Below, piece by piece: positions 35,203 to 42,869 of a DNA stretch of 64,000 nt (its first letter is position 1; each line of letters opens with the position of its first letter). The stretch covers positions 558,001-622,000 of the forward strand of contig NZ_JAVRHL010000001.1 in assembly GCF_031846565.1 (NCBI RefSeq), given 5' to 3'. The DNA is from Tropicimonas_B omnivorans. Its GTDB lineage: Bacteria > Pseudomonadota > Alphaproteobacteria > Rhodobacterales > Rhodobacteraceae. The notes beneath the pieces are model-generated. The model was not told where the DNA came from and searched no databases. It was given only the letters and a program-made list of their open reading frames with translations. A program made the position numbers and the translations under genes.

Positions 35203-36375
35203 TCACGCCGGGACGCGGTCGCTCACCATGGCCTGGATACGGTCCATCGCGAGGTCGATGTCCTCGATCGAGGCGGATCCGAAACAGACGCGGACGCGGC
35301 CTTCGCCGGCGGCGCCGTAGAAGCTGCCCGCCTCGACGACGACACCCGCCTCCTCGAGAAGCTTGTCGGCAAAGCCCTGCGAGGTGAAGCCGGTGCCGCT
35401 GATGTCGGCGAAGGCGTAGATCGTGCCTTCGGGCCAGGGGCAGGTTATCCCCGGCATCTGGTTCAGGCGGGAGACCACGCGCTGACGCTTCTCGGCATCC
35501 TCGTCGATCAGACCCTGAAGGACGTCAGGATCGCCCGTCACCGCCGCGAGCGCACCGTCCTGGATGAAGGTGTTCACGTGGGTACAGTCGTTCGTGGTGA
35601 TCTTCAGAAGCGCGCTCATCGCGGCCTCGGGCGCCACGAGATAGCCGAGGCGCCAGCCATCCATGGCGTAGCTCTTGGTGAAGGCGAAGAGCGTGATCGT
35701 CCGCTCGTCCATGCCGGGCAGGGAGGCGATGGAGATGTGCTCGGCCTTGTCGAAGAGGATGTCCTCGTAGACCTCGTCGGACATGACGATGAGGTCGTGC
35801 TTGATCGCGATATCGGCAAGCGCCTGAAGCTCCTCGCGGGAATAGACGCGGCCCGTGGGATTGCAGGGGTTGATCAGCACGATCATCTTCGTCCGCTCGG
35901 TGATCTTCGCCTCGATCGCCTCGGGGTCGATGGCGTAGTTCTTCGACGCGTCGAGCTGGGCGAGCACCGGGGTCGCGCCCGCCAGCTCCACCTTGCCGAT
36001 GTGTTGCGGATAGTAGGGCTCGAGCAGGATCGCCTCGTCGCCCGGATCGAGGAACGCCATGATCCCGGCATAGGAGCCGTGGGTCAGGCCGTTCGTTACG
36101 AGAATGCGGTCGGGGGTCACGTCGAGATCGTTCTTGCGGGCCAGCTTCTCGGCCAGCGCACGACGCAGGTGCGGCACGCCCTGAAGGTCGGAATAGTGCA
36201 CGTCGCCGCGGCGGAGCGCGTCGATCGTGGCCTCCTTGATGTGCTCCGGCGTGTCCGCGGAGGGGCGGCCGAGTTCGAGGTGGATCAGACCCTCACGGCC
36301 GGTCTGCATGGCCTTGGCGAACATGCCGAAGGACTTGGGCGACGTCTCCGTGATGCGTTTTGCGAGTTGTTTCAT
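35203..36375 (-). CDS. Class I/II aminotransferase
   Basis: A 390-aa PLP aminotransferase of fold type I. Visible motifs are LGRPSADTPEHI, LINPCNPTGRVYS, SDEVYEDILFD and the cofactor Lys in FAFTKSYAMDGWRLGYL, with the C-terminal RVCFG. Substrate class (aromatic or aspartate-like) cannot be fixed by eye. It is third in an operon with the DadA-type oxidase and PF20091 hydrolase. ATG 36375 begins the conserved part; the open frame above lies inside the hydrolase end. Confidence 0.9.
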   Translation of the reverse strand: MKQLAKRITETSPKSFGMFAKAMQTGREGLIHLELGRPSADTPEHIKEATIDALRRGDVHYSDLQGVPHLRRALAEKLARKNDLDVTPDRILVTNGLTHGSYAGIMAFLDPGDEAILLEPYYPQHIGKVELAGATPVLAQLDASKNYAIDPEAIEAKITERTKMIVLINPCNPTGRVYSREELQALADIAIKHDLIVMSDEVYEDILFDKAEHISIASLPGMDERTITLFAFTKSYAMDGWRLGYLVAPEAAMSALLKITTNDCTHVNTFIQDGALAAVTGDPDVLQGLIDEDAEKRQRVVSRLNQMPGITCPWPEGTIYAFADISGTGFTSQGFADKLLEEAGVVVEAGSFYGAAGEGRVRVCFGSASIEDIDLAMDRIQAMVSDRVPA

Positions 36376-36394
36376 GTGGAACGGGACCTCTGGT

Positions 36395-38407
36395 TCAGAA
36401 TCGGTGAATGTGGTTGACGCGGCCATAGGCACGCGCAAGCTCGGTGAAGAGTGTGGTGGCCTCCGGCTCGAGGAAGCCCTCCGCGACCAGCCGTTCGGCA
36501 GAAGCGGTGATGGCGGCGCTGTAATCCTCCGGCGAAGGGTAGAGCGCCGTGATGGCAGGGCGCGGATCGCCGGTCAGTTCCGCCTCCTGCGGAATCTCGG
36601 GCAGGGGAATGTAGCTCCCCATGAAGGAGAAGAGCATCCCGTGGCCATGGCCGCGCCCGCGCAGGTTCCATCCCGTGTAGGTGCCGAGCGGAGCCTCCAC
36701 CATCGGTGCCTTGAGACCGGCGGCGTCGTTGCCCATGCCGTCGGGAGCCGGCACGAGGACGGCATAGGCCCGGCTTTCGTCGACCTGCGGCGGCCAGGTG
36801 ATGGCACCGCCACCCTCGAAACTCTCGCCATACTCCACGAGGGGCAGGGCGTTCGCATGAGTGGGCAGGATGACGCCCGGAAGGTCCGGAAAGCTCTCGC
36901 GGTAGCTCGTCACGTCGATCAGGGTCTCGTCCGAGCGGAGCGGAATGCGGGAGGGCGGCGGCGCGATGTCGTCCGCGATCCAGTCCCGCATGAGGCGGAG
37001 CGTCGCCGGGAAGAACGGCGCGGTATAGACGTTGTTGAGCAGCTCCCGGCACGGACCTTTCATCGGCTTCGCGGCGCGGGTGTCCGCCCAGTGCTGCGAA
37101 CTCGCCCACGTGTAGATCCGGACGGTCTCGGGCTGGTCCAGGTCGTTCCCTTGGGTGTCCGTGTGGACGAGGGAGCCGCGCCTGTACCAGTATTCGGAGG
37201 CGGTATGGGTGTGGATCACCAGCGGATCGGTGTCCGGGCGCTTCAGAATGGCATCGTCCCGCCCGGTCAGGTGGTCCGTCGAGCGGGCATAGGAGAAGGG
37301 GAAGCGGTCGGACGGGTTCAGCCGGTCCTCATGGTCCCGCGAGGCGGCGACGACGAGGTTGGTGAAGCGGTTCATGTTCGTCTTCCCGCCGCCCGAGATG
37401 TGCGGGATCATCCCGTCGAACACGCGTGCGCCGCTGCTGGCGACGTTGAAACCGCGCCAGATGAAGTCCCGGATCGCGCGGCCGGCCTGTGACCGGCCCC
37501 AGCCGATGGTGTGGGTGAGGGCGCCGGAGAGCGGGTTCGAATCGCCCGTCTCGTCGCGCAGGAAGGCGACGATCTCGGCCACCGCGACGAAGCCCATGTC
37601 GAGCGCGATGGCGCCCGTCGCGTCATATTCCAGCTCGTAGATCCAGCCGGGAACGAAGCCGTCCTCCAGCCGGATATGGCGCGCACAGGGCACGATGGCC
37701 TGCTCGGCGGCCATGATGTCCCCCCCGCCGAGGCCGGCGGCATCCCCGTCGATCCGCTCGAAGGCGAAGGCATCGGAGGCGATCTCCTCGCGGGGCGCAT
37801 CCGGGTAGCGCCGCCGGGTGAGGCGGGCGGCCGGGGTGGCCAGCGTTGCGGCGGGATAGGACCGGGTCCCCGTCTTGGTGGAGAGCGGCAGGAAGGATGT
37901 CTTCTCGTCCTCGACGATGAACTCGGCGGCGATCCGCGTTGGTGCGTCGTCCGAGTAGCCCGGAACGCGGATCGTCATGCGGCCGTCGCCGCGCAGCACG
38001 TCGCCCTGCCAGGCCGCGACGATCAGGGTGTAGCCCGCCTCCATCAGCCAGCCGTTGCCGGCATCGGTCAGCGATTCGGGGGAGTTGCCCGGCGTACCCT
38101 GATTGAAGAATTGCAGGGCGCGCTTGTTGCCGCGGTTGATGAACTCGAAAACCAGCGTGCGATTGCCCTTCGCCGCCTCAGCGGGCGTCAGGATGAAGAC
38201 GTCGGTCTCCGTGCGGATCAGCCCGTCGGCATCGGTCTCGATGAGGCCTGCCTCGTAGATCCCGTCCGCGCCGATCGCATCGGGACGTATCGCGATCTCG
38301 GCACGCCCGGCGATCAGCCGGTAGGAACCGGTTTCTCCGAAGGGCGCACCGCCGGCGAAGGGGGTGTCGCGGTCGATGCTCAGCGAGACGATTCGGGCGT
38401 TGGCCAT
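36395..38407 (-). CDS. Alpha/beta hydrolase domain protein (PF20091)
   Basis: A 670-aa protein of the large alpha/beta hydrolase family Abhydrolase_10. An N-terminal beta-rich part (about 1-230) precedes the hydrolase core, whose nucleophile elbow is GWGRSQAGRAIRDF at about residue 303. Later segments SGGGKTNMNRF and TASEYWYRRGSL are family features. There is no signal peptide. Function of the family is undetermined. It sits 19 nt before the aminotransferase gene and 2 nt after the DadA-type gene, so all three are one operon. Confidence 0.82.
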   Translation of the reverse strand: MANARIVSLSIDRDTPFAGGAPFGETGSYRLIAGRAEIAIRPDAIGADGIYEAGLIETDADGLIRTETDVFILTPAEAAKGNRTLVFEFINRGNKRALQFFNQGTPGNSPESLTDAGNGWLMEAGYTLIVAAWQGDVLRGDGRMTIRVPGYSDDAPTRIAAEFIVEDEKTSFLPLSTKTGTRSYPAATLATPAARLTRRRYPDAPREEIASDAFAFERIDGDAAGLGGGDIMAAEQAIVPCARHIRLEDGFVPGWIYELEYDATGAIALDMGFVAVAEIVAFLRDETGDSNPLSGALTHTIGWGRSQAGRAIRDFIWRGFNVASSGARVFDGMIPHISGGGKTNMNRFTNLVVAASRDHEDRLNPSDRFPFSYARSTDHLTGRDDAILKRPDTDPLVIHTHTASEYWYRRGSLVHTDTQGNDLDQPETVRIYTWASSQHWADTRAAKPMKGPCRELLNNVYTAPFFPATLRLMRDWIADDIAPPPSRIPLRSDETLIDVTSYRESFPDLPGVILPTHANALPLVEYGESFEGGGAITWPPQVDESRAYAVLVPAPDGMGNDAAGLKAPMVEAPLGTYTGWNLRGRGHGHGMLFSFMGSYIPLPEIPQEAELTGDPRPAITALYPSPEDYSAAITASAERLVAEGFLEPEATTLFTELARAYGRVNHIHRF

Positions 38408-38409
38408 GG

Positions 38410-39711
38410 TCAGGTCCGAGTGAGGGAAGAAAGACGGTCGGTGAGGCGGGCCTTGATCAGCCCGGCCGAGGCCGCGAGGGGCGTCGCGGCATGGAACGGG
38501 ATGCGGCGGGCGGACCGCAGCGGAATCGGCAGGCCTTCAGCATCAGCGCCGAGCGCCGCACGGGCCAGCGTCTCACCCAGCTGCGCGGTCATCGCGATGC
38601 CCCGGCCATTGCAGCCGATCCCGCCGAAGTAGTTCGGGCCGAAGCGCACGATCCGCGGCAGGAAATCGGTGGTCAGAGCGGCGACGCCAGTCCAGGCGAC
38701 TTCGGCGTTCGGGACCTCGGGAAGGGAAAGCTCCTCGGCCAGGCGCTCCGTAATCACGCGTGACAGACGCGCCTTCGCGCCCATTGGAATGGCGGCCATA
38801 CCGCCCGAGATCAGGCGATTGTCCCGGTCGAGGCGATAGGTGAAGAGGTTCTTGCGGGTGTCGCCCACGGGCCGGCGATCCGGCGCGATGCGGGCCACGG
38901 TCTCGGCGTCCAAGGGTTCCGTCGCAACCTGGTAGACGCGCAGGGGAACGGTGGTCTTGCCGAGTTTCGCCGCGGCCCCGCCGGTGAAGGCGTTGGTGCA
39001 CAGAAGGACGGATGCAGCGGCCAGGCGTTCGCCGCCTGCGAGGGTGATCGTGTAGCCCCCGCCCTCGGATGCGATCTTCTGTACGGGGCTGTTCTCGAGG
39101 ACGGCACCGCCGGCCTTCTCAACGGCGCGGGCGAGGCCGGTGAGATAGTCGAGCGGGTGTATCGTGCCGCCCGACTCGTCGAGCAGCGCGCCGCGGTAAA
39201 CGTCCATTCCGGTCTGCGCGCGGATCTCCTCGCGGTCGAGGAAGCGCACGGGACGGCCGCGGGAGCGCCAGTATCCGGCGCGCTTGCGCAGCATGTCGGC
39301 TTCGGCGTCGGTGGTGCAGGGATTGAGCCAGCCCGTCTGGGCCGCGTCGCACAGGATCTGCTCCTCCGCGGCGATGGTGAAGACGCGATCGGCCCCGCCC
39401 GCCACGAGATCGAGGAGCTGGCCTCCCTTCTCCTCGCCCAGTTTCTCGAGAACGACATCCGGCGCACCGAGCGCAAAGTTCGGAACGACGAAGCCGGCAT
39501 TCTGGCCGCTCGCACCCTCGCCGAGGCGACCGGCTTCGAGCACGACCGTCTCGACGCCCTGTCGGGCGAGGGCGCGCGCGGCGGTCATCCCGGTGAAGCC
39601 GCCGCCGATGACGGCGACGCGTGCGCTGTCCGGGAGGGACCCGCTCCCGTCGAAGCGGTCTCTCTGGGTGCGGCGCCAGAGCGTATCCTGCATGTCGGGG
39701 CTCGCGGTCAT
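38410..39711 (-). CDS. FAD-dependent amine/D-amino-acid oxidoreductase (DadA-like)
   Basis: A 433-aa DAO-family flavoenzyme. The nucleotide-binding motif VAVIGGGFTGMTAARALA lies near residue 32, followed by EGASGQNAGFVVP and a C-terminal GIGCNGRGIAMTAQLG. It oxidises an amine or amino acid to an imine, which explains the divergent RidA gene. Start at ATG 39711 is preferred because GGAG lies 6 nt before it; ATG 39723 is the alternative. First gene of the dadA-like/PF20091/aminotransferase operon. Confidence 0.9.
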   Translation of the reverse strand: MTASPDMQDTLWRRTQRDRFDGSGSLPDSARVAVIGGGFTGMTAARALARQGVETVVLEAGRLGEGASGQNAGFVVPNFALGAPDVVLEKLGEEKGGQLLDLVAGGADRVFTIAAEEQILCDAAQTGWLNPCTTDAEADMLRKRAGYWRSRGRPVRFLDREEIRAQTGMDVYRGALLDESGGTIHPLDYLTGLARAVEKAGGAVLENSPVQKIASEGGGYTITLAGGERLAAASVLLCTNAFTGGAAAKLGKTTVPLRVYQVATEPLDAETVARIAPDRRPVGDTRKNLFTYRLDRDNRLISGGMAAIPMGAKARLSRVITERLAEELSLPEVPNAEVAWTGVAALTTDFLPRIVRFGPNYFGGIGCNGRGIAMTAQLGETLARAALGADAEGLPIPLRSARRIPFHAATPLAASAGLIKARLTDRLSSLTRT

Positions 39712-39760
39712 GTCCCGCTCCATTCCGTTGCGTCTCGTCGAAGCCCTTGATACGCTCTTC

Positions 39761-39778
39761 ATATCAATTGATCAAACA
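39761..39778. promoter_or_regulatory. Inverted-repeat cluster in dadA/ridA divergent region
   Basis: ATATCAATTGATCAAA contains the 10-bp palindrome ATCAATTGAT and the 8-bp palindrome TTGATCAA; a TTGATA at 39747 mirrors TATCAA at 39762. It is the only AT-rich spot between the divergent dadA-like and ridA genes and probably binds the GntR encoded at 40401. Inference. Confidence 0.4.
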
Positions 39779-39796
39779 CTGAACTGGAGATCGTCC

Positions 39797-40174
39797 TTGC
39801 GTTACGCCATTTCGTCCGGCTCCCCCTTCGAGAAGATCGGGGGCTATTCCCGCGCCGTCGTCGACGGAGAGTGGGTCTTCATCTCCGGCACGGCCGGCTA
39901 CGTCGAAGGAGAGACCGACGCGGACGACGCCGTCGCCCAGACCGTGAAGGCCCTCCAGATCATCTCCGACACGATGGAGAAGGCCGGCGGGACGCTGAAG
40001 GACATCGTCTCCCTCCGCGTCTATGCCGCACGGCGCGAGGACATCGTTCCCATCGCCAAGCATCTCGGGACCGTCTTCGAGGATCCGCGCCCGACCAACA
40101 CCACGATCACCTGCGGCTTCGTCAACGACGAGATCAAGGTCGAGATCGAGGTCGTGGCCCGCGTGGCCAAATAA
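39797..40174 (+). CDS. RidA-family enamine/imine deaminase
   Basis: A 125-aa RidA (YjgF/YER057c/UK114) protein, which hydrolyses reactive imines released by amino-acid oxidases. It has the family segments RAVVDGEWVFISGTAGY, the central QTVKALQIISDTMEKAGGT and a C-terminal IKVEIEVVARV. The catalytic Arg is expected at about residue 104; here TITCGFVNDEIKVEIE lacks the usual R-x2-VEI pattern, so it may not be a canonical deaminase. It starts at a TTG with GGAG 8 nt before it. Confidence 0.85.
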   Translation: MRYAISSGSPFEKIGGYSRAVVDGEWVFISGTAGYVEGETDADDAVAQTVKALQIISDTMEKAGGTLKDIVSLRVYAARREDIVPIAKHLGTVFEDPRPTNTTITCGFVNDEIKVEIEVVARVAK

Positions 40175-40269
40175 GACCGGGGCGGAGGGGGCGCTTCGGC
40201 GATCTCCTCCTCCCCCTGGATGCGGGGCCACGCGTCACGCAGGCCTTCGCAGCACGCGCCCGTCTTGGC

Positions 40270-40283
40270 ACCTTGATCAAGGT
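40270..40283. promoter_or_regulatory. Perfect 14-bp palindrome upstream of GntR gene
   Basis: ACCTTGATCAAGGT lies 118 nt before the second GntR gene and contains the TTGATCAA core also seen in the dadA/ridA divergent region. A candidate autoregulatory site. Confidence 0.4.
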
Positions 40284-40400
40284 CGGGTACGGATATTTCT
40301 TTTCCGGCGGCGGTACTCGTAATTCTGCTTGTGAGCATCGACGTGCTCGGCGATTTGCTTCGAGACCGCCTCGATCCGGACCTGAGATAGGCATTTACGC

Positions 40401-41090
40401 ATGGCACTACCCACCTTCCAGCCAGTCGGCGCACGCAGGACGGTGCAGGATCAGGTCTATTCGCAACTTCGCGAGGCCTTGATCAGCGGCGTGTTCGAGG
40501 CCGGTGAATCCTTCACGATTTCCGCGCTGGCCGAGAAGTTCAACACCTCCCACATGCCGATCCGGGAGGCGTTGAGACGTCTGGCCGCAGAGAATGCGCT
40601 GCGCATCTCCACGTCGGGCACCGCGTACGTGCCGGCCATCGACGTCGCCGAATTCATGGACATCACCCGGGCCCGCGGCATCGTCGAGCCGGCCGCGGCG
40701 GAAATCGCCTTCGACGCGTTGCGCACGCGCCAAGACGAGTTGCGGGCCCTCCAGCTCCGCCACGAGCAGGAGGGACTGGCCGGACGCATCTCCGCGATGC
40801 TGGGCGCCAACCGGGACTTTCATTTCTTCATCTACGAAGCCGCGGACAGCCCGGTTCTCGTCAGTCAGATCGAGAATCTCTGGCTCCGAAGCGGCGCCTA
40901 TGTCCGTTTCCTGTCCGACCGGATGGGCGAGCTTCTGAAGACGAGCTACGCCCAGGACTTCGCGAAGTACCACAATATAATGCTCGATGCCCTCGCCGAG
41001 GGGGATCGGAAGAAGTTCCGGGACACCGTCTACGGCGATATCCTCGCGACGCAGTCGCTCCTCGCGGACGTCCTGCAAGGCGGAAAGTAG
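40401..41090 (+). CDS. GntR-family regulator, FCD domain
   Basis: A 229-aa GntR regulator with the winged helix-turn-helix at residues 12-72 (VYSQLREALISGVFEAGESF, then NTSHMPIREALRRLAAE) and an FCD ligand domain bearing the histidines of ANRDFHFFIYEA and FAKYHNIMLDAL. It lies downstream of ridA and upstream of the isatin-hydrolase-like gene, so it may control either or both. Confidence 0.92.
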   Translation: MALPTFQPVGARRTVQDQVYSQLREALISGVFEAGESFTISALAEKFNTSHMPIREALRRLAAENALRISTSGTAYVPAIDVAEFMDITRARGIVEPAAAEIAFDALRTRQDELRALQLRHEQEGLAGRISAMLGANRDFHFFIYEAADSPVLVSQIENLWLRSGAYVRFLSDRMGELLKTSYAQDFAKYHNIMLDALAEGDRKKFRDTVYGDILATQSLLADVLQGGK

Positions 41091-41244
41091 CGCCGGCTCG
41101 GCGATCTTCGCACGACAATGGGGATCGAGGCCGACACCTTCCGGGATCCTGGCGACGGCGATGCGCCTGAGCCCCGGACGTGACCTGCCCGCGAAGGATG
41201 CCCGGTGCCGCAACTTTGTGCGGCCATGCGGGGCGCGCGCGACG

Positions 41245-41280
41245 CCGAGGCATTAAATCTTGCAAATGCATACGCCTCGG
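41245..41280. promoter_or_regulatory. Operator-like site before isatin-hydrolase-like gene
   Basis: TGCAAATGCATA (41261-41272) is flanked by the inverted arms CCGAGGC (41245-41251) and GCCTCGG (41274-41280). The core matches TGCAAATGGATA upstream of the indolepyruvate oxidoreductase gene at 11 of 12 bases. Confidence 0.4.
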
Positions 41281-41319
41281 TTACGCTTCGGCCGAACGAG
41301 ACAGACCAGGGAGTTCTCC

Positions 41320-42105
41320 ATGTCCGCAGATCTTATACAGCAACTGGGCGCCAAGCTCTTGAGCGGCGAAATCCGCGTGGTGGACCTGTCGGGGACGCTC
41401 GGCCCCAAGACGCCGCTCCTCAAGCTTCCGCCCGATTTCGCGAAGAACACGCCGCCGGTCGAGATCCACAAGATCAGCGAATATGACGAGGACGGGCCGT
41501 TCTTCGCCTGGAACTGGCTGAAGCTCGGCGAGCATTCGGGGACCCACTTCGACGCGCCGCACCACTGGATCACCGGCAAGGATTACGAAGAGGGCTACAC
41601 GGACAGCCTCGACATCCAGCGCGTCGTCGCGCCGGTCAACGTGATCGACTGCTCCAAGGAATCCGAGGCGGATCACGATTTCCTCCTGACGCCTGAGTTC
41701 GTCAAGAAATGGGAGGCCGAGAACGGCGAGATCGGTGAAGGCGAATGGGTCGTCATGCGCTCCGACTGGGACCGCCGCGCCGGGGACGAGGATGCCTATC
41801 TCAATGCCGACGAGAACGGCCCCCACTCCCCCGGACCGACACCGGAATGCGTGGAGTACCTGCTGTCCAAAAAAATCGTCGGGTGGGGCACCCAGTGCAT
41901 CGGCACCGATGCGGGCAAGGCAGGCGAGATGGACCCGCCGTACCCGGCGCACAACTTCCTGCACCGGGACAATTGCTTCGGTCTCGCGAGCCTCGCCAAT
42001 CTCGACAAGCTGCCGCCGAAGGGCGCGATCCTGATCGCGGCTCCGCTGAAGATCGAGAACGGCACCGGCAGCCCGATCCGCGCCCTCGCCATCGTCGGCG
42101 CGTAA
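41320..42105 (+). CDS. Cyclase-family hydrolase, isatin hydrolase-like
   Basis: A 261-aa metal-dependent amidohydrolase of the cyclase/KynB family. The Mn/Zn-binding motif is HSGTHFDAPHHW, giving His 72, His 76 and Asp 78, the same spacing as in isatin hydrolase. The later GWGTQCIGTDAG and PYPAHNFLHRDNCFG also fit that branch. Isatin hydrolase opens isatin to isatinate in indoleacetate breakdown, and KynB hydrolyses N-formylkynurenine; I judge the former more likely from sequence. ATG 41320 has GGAG 7 nt before it. It is monocistronic, with a terminator after it. Confidence 0.8.
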   Translation: MSADLIQQLGAKLLSGEIRVVDLSGTLGPKTPLLKLPPDFAKNTPPVEIHKISEYDEDGPFFAWNWLKLGEHSGTHFDAPHHWITGKDYEEGYTDSLDIQRVVAPVNVIDCSKESEADHDFLLTPEFVKKWEAENGEIGEGEWVVMRSDWDRRAGDEDAYLNADENGPHSPGPTPECVEYLLSKKIVGWGTQCIGTDAGKAGEMDPPYPAHNFLHRDNCFGLASLANLDKLPPKGAILIAAPLKIENGTGSPIRALAIVGA

Positions 42106-42143
42106 GCCGGGGCGCCCGGCCGGGCGCTTCGTCTTCTTCCTTC

Positions 42144-42176
42144 GGGCCGCCTCCGCGCAAGCCGCGGTGGCGGCCC
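42144..42176 (+). terminator. Terminator hairpin
   Basis: GGGCCGCC and GGCGGCCC pair over 8 bp, followed by GTTT, 38 nt after the stop of the isatin-hydrolase-like gene. Confidence 0.6.
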
Positions 42177-42281
42177 GTTTCACGTGCGACGCGAGGTCAC
42201 GCCGGACCGCTCGCGGTTTCGCCTCCGGCCGTCCGGCCCTAAACCTCCGCGTGCGCCGCTTTCGAGACAGGACGAGACGCC

Positions 42282-42773
42282 ATGCCACATGATCGGCCCG
42301 ATGCACCGGAGATAGCTCCCCCGGACCGCACGCTCGGCGAGCTTGGCCTGTGGCAGTTCGCGCCGTACCTGATGAACCGCATCATGGGGCGCTACAATGC
42401 TGAGATGCATGAGGCGCTGAAGGAGCGGAACCTCAGCACCGCGAAGATGCGGACGCTGGCGATTCTCTCCGTCGTGCCCGGCCTGACCATCAACGAGCTG
42501 GCGGTCTATGCCGTGACCGAGCAGTCGACCATGTCGCGCACGCTCGACGCGATGGAGAAGGCCGGCCTCGTCCGGCGGCAGGGCCGTGCAGAGGATGCCC
42601 GGGTCCGGGAGATCTTCCTGACCGAGATGGGGCAGGACGAATTCGGCCTCGTCTGGCCTCTCATGCATGCGCAATATCAGGAAATGTTCGCCGGAATCGC
42701 CCTGGACGAGCGCATTGCCTTCGTGGGGACTTTGCAGAAGGTCCTGAAGAACGTCAGGCAGCACAAAATCTGA
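42282..42773 (+). CDS. MarR-family transcriptional regulator
   Basis: A 163-aa MarR protein: helical dimerisation ends and a winged helix-turn-helix at about residues 53-110 (LSVVPGLTINELAVYAVTEQSTMSRTLDAMEKAGLVRR in adjoining parts), with the wing RAEDARVREIFLTEMG. It is 96 nt upstream of the indolepyruvate oxidoreductase genes. MarR proteins such as IacR sense indole acids and aromatic acids, so it probably controls that operon and perhaps the isatin-hydrolase-like gene. Confidence 0.92.
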   Translation: MPHDRPDAPEIAPPDRTLGELGLWQFAPYLMNRIMGRYNAEMHEALKERNLSTAKMRTLAILSVVPGLTINELAVYAVTEQSTMSRTLDAMEKAGLVRRQGRAEDARVREIFLTEMGQDEFGLVWPLMHAQYQEMFAGIALDERIAFVGTLQKVLKNVRQHKI

Positions 42774-42819
42774 GCATATCGTGCGAGCGCTCGCTGTCCG
42801 CGCATTTCCTCCCTTCTCA

Positions 42820-42839
42820 ATATACATGCAAATGGATAT
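42820..42839. promoter_or_regulatory. Operator-like site before indolepyruvate oxidoreductase
   Basis: ATATACATGCAAATGGATAT is an imperfect 20-bp inverted repeat, 30 nt before the start codon. Its TGCAAATGGATA core recurs before the isatin-hydrolase-like gene. Candidate MarR site. Confidence 0.45.
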
Positions 42840-42869
42840 AGTTTCCCCAGCGACCCAGGGGAGACGACC

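Noticed and set aside
33779..42105. A standard kynurenine operon (TDO, KynB, KynU)
   Set aside because: The TDO homologue has lost the GTGG loop, the cyclase fits isatin hydrolase better, and the kynureninase-like gene lies in a different regulon. The simple pathway is possible but not supported.
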